Made by a program: the position numbers and the translations under genes
Notes under the pieces: generated by a model
What the model was told of the DNA's origin: nothing
The model's database searches: none
Seen by the model: the letters and a program-made list of their open reading frames with translations, nothing else
NCBI GenBank assembly: GCA_015272165.1
Contig: JACYMF010000072.1
Location: 1-37,301, forward strand
Source: Cyanobacterium sp. T60_A2020_053
GTDB lineage: Bacteria; Cyanobacteriota; Cyanobacteriia; Cyanobacteriales; Cyanobacteriaceae
Reading direction: 5' to 3'
DNA length: 37,301 bases
Shown: one piece after another, positions 16,866-23,780 of the stretch
How positions within the stretch are numbered: position 1 is the stretch's first letter
Layout: every line of letters begins with the position of its first letter

Positions 16866-17192
16866 TTACGACGCTAAAGGCGCTTCTTCTGCTAAAGTTT
16901 CAGATTTACTGGTGGTTTCTGAGTCTTTCTTTTGGTGTTTTTTGCCATGTTTGTCTTTCTTCCCTTTCTCTTTAACCGCTTCTTTCTCATTTGATGGGGT
17001 GACGGGCGCAGGGGTAGCTTGTAATTCCTCACTTGATTGAGTGGAGGGCGCTGGAGTGGCTTGTACTTCCACCTATTTCGTTTCCGTAGAGGGGAGGGCG
17101 CTGGTGACGGCAAGGGCGCTGTCATAACCCGTGAAAATGACTAAACTCAAGCTGAGAATCAGACCGATAATAGTTAAAAGGCTTTTTTTCAT
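16866..17192 (-). pseudogene. Secreted lysine-rich small protein, interrupted by in-frame TAG
   Basis: ATG 17192 gives a good signal peptide, MKKSLLTIIGLILSLSLVIF then TGYDSALA. It continues VTSALPSTETK and meets TAG at 17073-17075 (codon 40). The same frame goes on without break: VEVQATPAPSTQSSEELQAT, PAPVTPSNEKEAVKEKGKKD, KHGKKHQKKDSETTSK, and stops at TAA 16866. The second part keeps the repeat VQATPAPSTxSxE / LQATPAPVTPSNE and a Lys/His-rich tail, so the TAG looks recent. AGCGCCC words encode SALA, SAL and PAPS here. The function is unknown. Recent nonsense mutation, readthrough, or a downstream GTG restart are all possible. Confidence 0.7.
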
Positions 17193-17825
17193 TGGTGCTA
17201 CTACACTTATTGAGGATATTTCTTATTTTTTTTGCAAATAATGCTAACCTACTATCAAAATTATCTGAAGATAATACTTAAATTGATGAGCTTAAATCTA
17301 CGGTAATATCAGGTTTCAGTAATTAATTATCAATAAAATAAGTTACCTTTTACTACATTGAGTCAAGTAAAACCTAAGCGCAGATTAGTTAATTGTCCTT
17401 AACTGTGTGAACTTCATATGATCTATCTAGTAGTATTTTTTTTGCAAAAACATAATCTTTTAGTTGACTATTTTAGTCAATAGATAATAATTATGAAGTA
17501 AATAGTAATAAAAGTCAATAAGACTTCCTAAAGAAATTTTTATTATTAATCTGCTAACTTGAGATTGGCATAATACTGTTGGATTGGATTGTCGATTTTT
17601 TTTACCAGCGCCCTCCACCGTTTTTTGATAAGACTATTAACTTCTTATTCATTGATCGTTTAAGCCATATTTGCCCGTTAATTAGAGTTAGTTCTGCCTA
17701 CGGTTTAGGGTGTAATACTCATCCCTCAGCAGTTTCTCCCCGATAATTAATGATAATTTGTGACAAAGCAAAAGGTAACTATTGTTATATGATGATGTAG
17801 TTGCATGAAAGATCATTAACTTAAA
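17193..17825. other. Long AT-rich intergenic region before the LivM-type gene
   Basis: No gene is visible in these 633 bases. It contains one long form of the iterated word (ACCAGCGCCCTCCACCG near 17606). TTGTGACAAAG (17757-17768) and TTATATGATGATG near 17783-17795 are the best promoter-like bases before the ATG at 17826. GTAACTATTGTTAT resembles a weak NtcA half-site arrangement but does not match GTA-N8-TAC. Confidence 0.4.
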
Positions 17826-18944
17826 ATGATTCAATATCTGGTATTTTTAACAATTTCCACGGCTTTATATAGTATTTTTGCCCTCGGTTTAAATTTACAA
17901 TGGGGTTTTACAGGGTTAATTAATTTTGGTCATGTGGCATTTATGACCATTGGCGCCTATACTACGGTATTATTAACCCTGCAAGGTGTGCCAATGCTTT
18001 TAGCGGTGGTGATTGGGGCGGTGGGCGCTGCAATTTTAGGTTTTCTCATTGGTGCTACCAGTATTCGCTTAAGACAAGACTATTTAGCTATTGTTACTAT
18101 TGGCGGTGCAGAGTTTATCCGCTTAGTGGTACAAAATGAACAATGGTTGACAAAAGGCACTTTCGGCATTCAACGTTTTCCGTTGCCCTTTGGTGATTTT
18201 CAGCCCAATTTTTTAGGTAGGTTAATGATGATTTTCATTTTGACATTGTTAACTATTTTTGTCGCTTGGCGTATTACTATTAATCTTCGTCAACAGTTGC
18301 GCCTAGGGAGAGAGATAAAAGGAAAAAGTTTTCAGGCTTCCGCGCGCGCTTTAGTTTTGTTTTGGGGTGCAGTGGCTTTGGTTGTGGGTGGCATGGTTTA
18401 TATTAATGCTGTAATGGCTTTATATAATTACAGTTATAAAGCTGGTTTAATGTTATTGGTTTTAATTGCTTTGGCTGTAGTTTACTACGGTTTAGAGATT
18501 TTGGTGCATTCCCCTTGGGGTAGAGTATTAAAAGCCATTCGAGAAGATGAGGAGATTCCTCGTGCTTTGGGCAAAAATGTTTTTTGGTATAAGTTACAGG
18601 CTTTTATGTTGGGTGGTGCTATTGCTGGGGTGGCGGGCGCTTTTTATGCTTGGCAGTTAACGACTATTTATCCTAGCGGTTTTGAGCCTTTATTAACCTT
18701 CAATGCTTGGATTATCGTGGTTTTAGGTGGTTCGGGTAATAATGCTGGAAGTATTTTAGGCTCTTTAATTTTTTGGGGTTATTATTCTTTAACTCGGTTT
18801 ATGTTTAGTGGTTCAGATTTACTCGATGATGCTCAGTTAGGGGCGCTGAGAATTATGATTATTGGTTTAATTTTAATGGTGCTAATGGTATCACGTCCGC
18901 AGGGTATTCTAGGGAAGAAAGGGGAGTTATCTTTAGGAAAATAA
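17826..18944 (+). CDS. livM: Branched-chain/neutral amino acid ABC transporter permease, LivM type
   Basis: This 372-residue inner-membrane protein has about nine or ten hydrophobic segments and the LivM signature: YSIFALGLNLQWGFTGLINF, GHVAFMTIGAYT, then RLRQDYLAIVTIGGAEFIRL. The cytoplasmic coupling loop HSPWGRVLKAIREDEEIPRA and the FEPLLTFNAWIIVVLGGSGN region follow. It forms a channel with a LivH-type partner and two ATPases to import hydrophobic or neutral amino acids. None of the partners is adjacent, which is usual for the scattered Nat system of cyanobacteria. A basic cytoplasmic insert (about 165-180) lies before the middle helices. A urea permease (UrtC) is the main alternative. Confidence 0.85.
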   Translation: MIQYLVFLTISTALYSIFALGLNLQWGFTGLINFGHVAFMTIGAYTTVLLTLQGVPMLLAVVIGAVGAAILGFLIGATSIRLRQDYLAIVTIGGAEFIRLVVQNEQWLTKGTFGIQRFPLPFGDFQPNFLGRLMMIFILTLLTIFVAWRITINLRQQLRLGREIKGKSFQASARALVLFWGAVALVVGGMVYINAVMALYNYSYKAGLMLLVLIALAVVYYGLEILVHSPWGRVLKAIREDEEIPRALGKNVFWYKLQAFMLGGAIAGVAGAFYAWQLTTIYPSGFEPLLTFNAWIIVVLGGSGNNAGSILGSLIFWGYYSLTRFMFSGSDLLDDAQLGALRIMIIGLILMVLMVSRPQGILGKKGELSLGK

Positions 18945-19004
18945 TTTTGCTCTCATGATTGATTGTTATGTTATGTTTTTAATAGCAATTTTACGCCCCC
19001 TTTC

Positions 19005-19673
19005 ATGAGATATCTTAATTCATCAATGGAAACTGATTTTTGTTCTGATAATCCTACCGATGAAGTTCATCCTTCTGTTTATAGTAAGCTCAAACGTTTA
19101 ATTGATGTGTTGGGGGCGCTGGTAGGTTTATCTATCACCAGTATTGTATTTATTCCTTTAGCTATTTTGATTAAATTAGATAGTACTGGTCCTATTTTTT
19201 TTCATCAAAAACGTTGCGGATTAAAAGGAGAAGTTTTTACAATTACAAAATTTCGTTCTATGACTGTTGATGCGGAAAAAAAGCGACATTTGGTTAGTAA
19301 TCAGGCGAAGGGGCATATTTTCAAAAATCACCAAGACCCTAGAATTACGAAAGTTGGTAAGATTATTCGTAGTTGCAGTTTAGATGAGTTTCCGCAATTT
19401 TGGAATGTATTAAAGGGTGACATGAGTTTAGTTGGCACGCGCCCTCCAACCCCCCAAGAAGTTTCTTACTACAATTCTTATCATCTTTTACGTTTAAATG
19501 TCAAACCCGGTTTAACGGGGGAATGGCAGGTAAAAGGGCGCTCTCATATTTTGGATTTTGAGGAAATTGTGGCGCTAGATTTAGAATATCAGCGTAAATG
19601 GTCGGTAAAATATGATTTAATTTTAATTCTCAAAACTATTGCGGTGGTGCTAAAGAAGACGGGCGCTGTTTAA
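19005..19673 (+). CDS. Bacterial sugar transferase (undecaprenyl-phosphate sugar phosphotransferase)
   Basis: ATG 19005 is preferred, because the 14 residues upstream would need a TTG start. The 222-residue product has one hydrophobic re-entrant segment (LIDVLGALVGLSITSIVFIP), then the catalytic core: GPIFFHQKRCGLKGEVFTIT, KFRSM, SLDEFPQFWNVLKGDMSLVG, TRPPTP and KPGLTGEWQVKGRS. This family (WbaP/HepC-like C-terminal half) transfers a sugar phosphate onto the lipid carrier as the first step of exopolysaccharide or O-antigen synthesis. The stop codon TAA is the first three bases of the adjoining MITE end (TAATTAGG). The last codons, TGAV, come from a GGGCGCT word. No glycan cluster surrounds it. 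Confidence 0.92.
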   Translation: MRYLNSSMETDFCSDNPTDEVHPSVYSKLKRLIDVLGALVGLSITSIVFIPLAILIKLDSTGPIFFHQKRCGLKGEVFTITKFRSMTVDAEKKRHLVSNQAKGHIFKNHQDPRITKVGKIIRSCSLDEFPQFWNVLKGDMSLVGTRPPTPQEVSYYNSYHLLRLNVKPGLTGEWQVKGRSHILDFEEIVALDLEYQRKWSVKYDLILILKTIAVVLKKTGAV

Positions 19674-19884
19674 TTAGGTAGGGGTTGCTGAAAAAGTATT
19701 TTGCTGAGGGGAGGGAATTGAGAATGTAGAATTGAGAATGTAGAATGTAGAATTTTTGACTGGGATGAAAAAAAATACAGTATTTTTGGAGAAAAAAGTC
19801 AATTTATGACACTTTTTGTTATGTAGAATAGACTTTAAACCTTTATTTAACAAGGGTTTTGATTTATTCAGCAGACCCTAATTA
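19671..19884. mobile_element. MITE-like element, 214 bp, TAATTAGGG ends (copy 2)
   Basis: The left end TAATTAGGTAGGGGTTGCTGAA and right end TTCAGCAGACCCTAATTA match copy 1 (6121-6374), including AAAAAGTATTTTGSTGAGGGGAG on the left and GTTTTGATTTATTCAGC on the right. The middle has GAGAATGTAGAATT tandem units instead of the copy 1 interior. Confidence 0.75.
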
Positions 19885-19904
19885 GATGTGAACAAAAAGT
19901 TAAG

Positions 19905-20010
19905 TTATATTAAGTTCAGATAATTAGTTACAAATAGATTATCTCTTCGCACTTTACCCACCGTGTAATGAATTACACGGCTAATGATTTTTCGTTCAAT
20001 AAATTGAACT
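19905..20010. repeat. Twin-hairpin repeat, copy 2
   Basis: The hairpins CCGTGTAATGAATTACACGG (19961-19980) and GTTCAATAAATTGAAC (19994-20009) follow ATTATCTCTTCGCACTTTAC, as in copy 1. The second hairpin has a one-base change at its centre that leaves pairing intact. It begins about 20 bases from the end of MITE copy 2. Confidence 0.75.
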
Positions 20011-20086
20011 AAGATGTTGATATTACTAATTTGTAAGTGTTCAAGCAGACTTGATATTATGAGGAGAATTGACAATTGATAATGAA

Positions 20087-20353
20087 TCTCCCCTCTCCTG
20101 TGGGAGCAGGGCGTTTTCATTCTCAAAAATGTTAGTTTCTCAAACTAGCCAATAATCTGAAATTCAGAGGTTTTTAACTACTAATAAATCAATTAATAGT
20201 AAAAAATCCTCCTGTCTCCCTGAATCTCCCCCCTTTTTAAGGGGGGTTGGGGGGGATCATCCTTATATTGTCTTCTTGTCAAAAACAAATCAATTTTGAT
20301 CCTGACTTTGAAAACACCCTGCTGTGGGAGAGGGGTTGGAGGTGAGGGTAAAG
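20087..20353. mobile_element. About 265-bp dispersed element, copy B (inverted)
   Basis: This is the reverse complement of copy C (31375-31639), nearly identical over the whole length. Terminal palindrome words are CTCTCCTGTGGGAG on the left and CTGTGGGAGAGGGGTTGG on the right, the latter continuing into GGTGAGGGT like REP elements in the restriction gene at 33-37 kb. It ends 17 bases before the hisC stop. Confidence 0.85.
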
Positions 20354-20369
20354 CATTTCTATCCCTACT

Positions 20370-21503
20370 TTAACAGCGCCCTCCGCCGAAAATCTCATTA
20401 AACCTGCTTAAAAAACGATCATTTTCGTGCTTATTACCAATGGAAATTCGGAAACCTCCTCCCGTATAACGAATGAAAATATTATCTTCTTTAAAACTGT
20501 CTAAAATTTGTTGATAATCTTCTGTTTCGACTTCTCCTTTTAAACGTACATAAATAAAGTTAGCATCACTAGACCAAACTTTAATTTTATCATTACAAAT
20601 CAAAGCATCATAAACCCTTTTTTGTTCATTCATTACCTCTTGAATAGAAGGTAAAATTAAGGCTCGATTTTCTAAAGCGGTAATGGTGGCTAGTTGAGAA
20701 AAAGTGGGTAAATTATAGGGAAGTCTTATTTTTTCTAATATGGTAATAATAGCCGAATGAGCCACAGCGCCCCCCACCCGATGCGCCGCCAATCGAAAAG
20801 CCTTAGAAAAAGTGCGTAATATTAACCAGTTTGAATGGGATAATAATTCAGGTAATAAAGTTTGTTGACTAAATTCATAATAAGCCTCATCAATTACTAC
20901 TAAAATATCTTTTGATAAACTTTTTAACCACTCAATTTCTTTAGGTGTTAAACAATTAGCAGTGGGAGAATTAGGATGCACCACAAAAACTACTTTTATG
21001 GGTAAAGAATCAGGGTTATTAATAGCTTGATTTGCTTTTTCTAAATCAATACTAAAATCCACTTCGTTACGATTAATGTTAACAACGGGAATCCCCAATG
21101 TTTGGGCTAAAATACCATACATAGAAAAGGTGGGATTAAAGACTAAAATTGACCCTTGATTATTCAAACAAGTAGCAATTAAAATAGAGCGAATTAACTC
21201 ATCCGAGCCACTTCCTAATGAGATAAAATCAGGTGTAATTTCACCTTTTAAATGGGCAGATTCATTAAGGTATTCTGCCATTAATTGTTTTAATGGTAAA
21301 TGGCTACCATCAGGATAACGATTAGTGGCAATTTTTTGCTCATAAAAAATTGCTAATTTTTCTCTAATTTCATCAGGTAAATTAAAAGGACTTTCATTGG
21401 CATCTAAACGTACTAAGTTTCGATTATCGGTGACGGGCGCTGGGTGATATGCACTCAAAGAAAGTAAATCTTGACGAATAAATGATAAACTATTTTCAGC
21501 CAT
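20370..21503 (-). CDS. hisC: Histidinol-phosphate aminotransferase
   Basis: HisC (377 residues) is a fold-type I PLP enzyme converting imidazole acetol phosphate to histidinol phosphate in histidine synthesis. The lysine that binds PLP is Lys234 in LRTFSKAFRLAAHRVG. Asp205 and Tyr208 in VVIDEAYYEF, the RLDANESPF start and NRYPDGSHLPLKQLMAEYL are typical. The FRISIGNKHENDRFL end contains the substrate-phosphate Arg. The last residues, GGGRC, are encoded by an extended iterated word (GGCGGAGGGCGCTG) immediately before the stop, so the C-terminus may have been reset by that sequence. Single gene, divergent from the phytol-kinase-like gene. Confidence 0.95.
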   Translation of the reverse strand: MAENSLSFIRQDLLSLSAYHPAPVTDNRNLVRLDANESPFNLPDEIREKLAIFYEQKIATNRYPDGSHLPLKQLMAEYLNESAHLKGEITPDFISLGSGSDELIRSILIATCLNNQGSILVFNPTFSMYGILAQTLGIPVVNINRNEVDFSIDLEKANQAINNPDSLPIKVVFVVHPNSPTANCLTPKEIEWLKSLSKDILVVIDEAYYEFSQQTLLPELLSHSNWLILRTFSKAFRLAAHRVGGAVAHSAIITILEKIRLPYNLPTFSQLATITALENRALILPSIQEVMNEQKRVYDALICNDKIKVWSSDANFIYVRLKGEVETEDYQQILDSFKEDNIFIRYTGGGFRISIGNKHENDRFLSRFNEIFGGGRC

Positions 21504-21727
21504 TATATTTAATAGTATTTACGCAAATCAAAGGACAAGAAACAAATATAAATTAAAGGTAGCTCGGACTACTATTAAATTTGCTCACTTCTTAAAATAT
21601 GGAGTTTTAACCCTTTATTATTCTGGAAAATATTTAAAAAGTTAATATTTAAAAGTTTTTTAATTGAGATTGCTTATGATAACATTAGGTTTAATAATAA
21701 TCATATTTTAACATATTATTTCAACTA

Positions 21728-22432
21728 ATGAATTTAACTTTAAATGAAATTTTAGCTATTAATAGAGAAGATTTATCCAGCGCCCTTCTCGTGTTTATAT
21801 ACTTGGGTTTATTAATTTTTACTGCCGAGACTTTAAGCCGAAAATATCAACTAGAATCAGAAATTACTAGAAAAATTGTTCATATTGGAGCCGGTCAAGT
21901 TATCCTAATGGCATGGTGGTTGAAGATACCTACTAATTTAATTCTTGTAGCGTCGGGGGGTGCTGGATTAGTGGCAATTACATCTTATTTATTACCAATT
22001 TTGCCTAGCGTTAACAGTGTCGGGCGAAAAAGTTTAGGCACTTTATTTTATGCCCTAAGTATTGGTATTTTAGCGTGGTTATTCTGGCAAAAATCCCTCC
22101 CACAATTTACAGTTATCGGCATTTTGATTATGACATGGGGAGACGCGCTGGCGGCGCTCATTGGTCAAAAATGGGGCAAAAATAAGTATGTTTTACTAGG
22201 AAATAAAAAAAGTTGGGAAGGCTCATTTACCATGATGTTAGTAAGTTTTGTAGTAGTTTTAGTAATTTTAACCCTAACTCAGTCTTGGCAAAATGATTTA
22301 ATCATAGTCGCTATTTTAACGGCAATAATTGCCACATTTTTAGAGTCATTTTCGTGGTTAGGCATAGATAACTTAACAGTACCTGTTATCAGCGCAATAT
22401 TTTGCTATTATTTACAACAAATACTAATTTAG
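21728..22432 (+). CDS. Phytol kinase-like protein (VTE5 family, CTP-dependent)
   Basis: This 234-residue integral membrane protein has about six or seven helices. Family landmarks are ESEITRKIVHIGAGQVILMA, VNSVGRKSLGTLFYALSIGI and WGDALAALIGQKWGKNKYVL followed by LGNKKSWEGSFTMM, which is the cytidylyltransferase/dolichol-kinase type nucleotide site. Cyanobacterial members phosphorylate phytol with CTP, recycling chlorophyll phytol for tocopherol or chlorophyll. Dolichol-kinase-like or phosphatidate cytidylyltransferase annotation would describe the same family. The next gene starts ten bases after the stop, so the two are probably co-transcribed. Confidence 0.82.
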   Translation: MNLTLNEILAINREDLSSALLVFIYLGLLIFTAETLSRKYQLESEITRKIVHIGAGQVILMAWWLKIPTNLILVASGGAGLVAITSYLLPILPSVNSVGRKSLGTLFYALSIGILAWLFWQKSLPQFTVIGILIMTWGDALAALIGQKWGKNKYVLLGNKKSWEGSFTMMLVSFVVVLVILTLTQSWQNDLIIVAILTAIIATFLESFSWLGIDNLTVPVISAIFCYYLQQILI

Positions 22433-22442
22433 AAAACAATTT

Positions 22443-23315
22443 ATGTTTAATATTTCCATCAAAAATGAAGACTATCTCACCTATATACTCAAAGACGAAA
22501 ATAACAACTCCCATGTTGAGATCGTGCCAGAAAAAGGAGGAATAATAACCAAGTGGAAAAAACAAGGACAAGATATATTTTACTTAGACGAGGAAAGATT
22601 CAAAAATCCTCAACTTAGTGTCAGAGGTGGTAATCCAATTTTATTTCCTATTTGTGGCAACTTACCCGATAATATTTTTCACTATCAAGACAAAAAATAT
22701 CAACTAAAACAACATGGTTTTGCAAGGGATTTACCTTGGCAAGTAGTGGCGCAATCCTGTGACGAAAAATCAGCGCACCTCACCCTACGCTTACTTAGTA
22801 ATAAGGAAACAATGAAAGTATATCCCTTTGAATTTGAAATAAACTTCACCTATAAACTGGTGGCAAATAAAATTATTATTGAGCAAGAATATATAAACAA
22901 ATCACAAGAAATAATGCCCTTTAGCGCTGGTTTTCATCCTTATTTTTGGTGTCAGGATAAACAACAAATTGAATTAATTATTCCAGCCACAGAATATACC
23001 AATAAAACAGGAGATAAGACCTATCCTTTTGACAATTCATTAGACTATGAACAAGAAGAAATAGACATAGCCTTTAAAAAAATTAACAGCGCCCGTGCCT
23101 CTTTCCTAAATCGCAAAAGAAACCATAAAATCACCTTAGAATACTCCGATTTTTTCACAACCTTAGTATTTTGGACAGTAAAAGGGAAAGACTTTATCTG
23201 TGTTGAGCCGTGGAGTGCGCCGCGCAATGCTATAAATACAGGTGATAAGCTAATACATCTTAAACCTCAACAAACCTACAAGGCAACCCTAGAAATGTCC
23301 GTAACAGGAATTTAA
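22443..23315 (+). CDS. Aldose 1-epimerase family protein (galactose mutarotase-like)
   Basis: This 290-residue, all-beta protein of the galactose mutarotase fold begins with the segment VEIVPEKGGIITKWKKQGQD, which matches other members. RGGNPILFPICGNLPDN, YQLKQHGFARDLPWQV (carrying a catalytic-type His in KQHGFAR), FSAGFHPYFWC (second His) and FICVEPWSAPRNAIN (acidic residue) follow. Such proteins interconvert sugar anomers, and some act on hexose 6-phosphates. The exact substrate is not readable. It is coupled to the phytol-kinase-like gene by a ten-base gap. Confidence 0.88.
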   Translation: MFNISIKNEDYLTYILKDENNNSHVEIVPEKGGIITKWKKQGQDIFYLDEERFKNPQLSVRGGNPILFPICGNLPDNIFHYQDKKYQLKQHGFARDLPWQVVAQSCDEKSAHLTLRLLSNKETMKVYPFEFEINFTYKLVANKIIIEQEYINKSQEIMPFSAGFHPYFWCQDKQQIELIIPATEYTNKTGDKTYPFDNSLDYEQEEIDIAFKKINSARASFLNRKRNHKITLEYSDFFTTLVFWTVKGKDFICVEPWSAPRNAINTGDKLIHLKPQQTYKATLEMSVTGI

Positions 23316-23780
23316 TTCAAAAGGGAAAAGGGCAAGGGGCAAAGGGCAAAGGTTTAAATACTTTAAAATCAATGGTATTAAGTTATATATTTTTGGTGCA
23401 TTAACCATAAATATGTATCAATTTTTTTTTGATGTGGGTGTAGAAAAATAGACTCATATCAAGTTTGTTTGATAACTTATAAATTAACTAAAAATAATAT
23501 TAGTTCAATTTATTGAACGTGATTCCGTTGGTTCCGTGTAATTCATTACACGGTGGGGAAGTAGCGAAGATACAATCTTTTAATAAGTAATTATCCAAAC
23601 CTGATATAATTCGGGTTTGCTGAATAAATCAAAACTCTTGTCAAATAAAGGTTTTAAGCACAGTTGTAAAGGTGTCGGGTATCGGGTGTTAGGTATTAGG
23701 TTTGAAAATTACACCTGAAACCTGCAACCTGAAGCCTGAAACCTAGTCACCTTTGCCCTTTTTTCATCACTAGAGACTAA
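23316..23780. repeat. Intergenic repeat block: G-rich units, twin-hairpin copy 3, one MITE end, GGTGTCGGG units
   Basis: In order: GGGCAAAGGGCAAAGG units (23322-23352); an inverted twin-hairpin copy, GTTCAATTTATTGAAC (23503-23518) and CCGTGTAATTCATTACACGG (23534-23553), running to about 23605; a single MITE end GGGTTTGCTGAATAAATC (23613-23630) with the adjoining TCTTGTCAAATAAAGGTTTT and no second end; then GGTGTCGGG/GGTATTAGG and CCTGAAACCTGCAACCTGA units (23672-23745). No gene is present. Confidence 0.75.

Noticed and set aside
16892-17125. 77-codon minus-strand ORF in the lysine-rich gene
   Set aside because: It is an alternative frame. The signal peptide and tail are continuous in the other frame apart from TAG.
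17760-17800. NtcA-binding site before the LivM-type gene
   Set aside because: GTAACTATTGTTAT lacks the second TAC half-site of GTA-N8-TAC.
19905-20126. 73-codon minus-strand ORF in the repeat block
   Set aside because: It lies wholly in the twin-hairpin repeat and in the end of the 265-bp element. No protein family was recognised.
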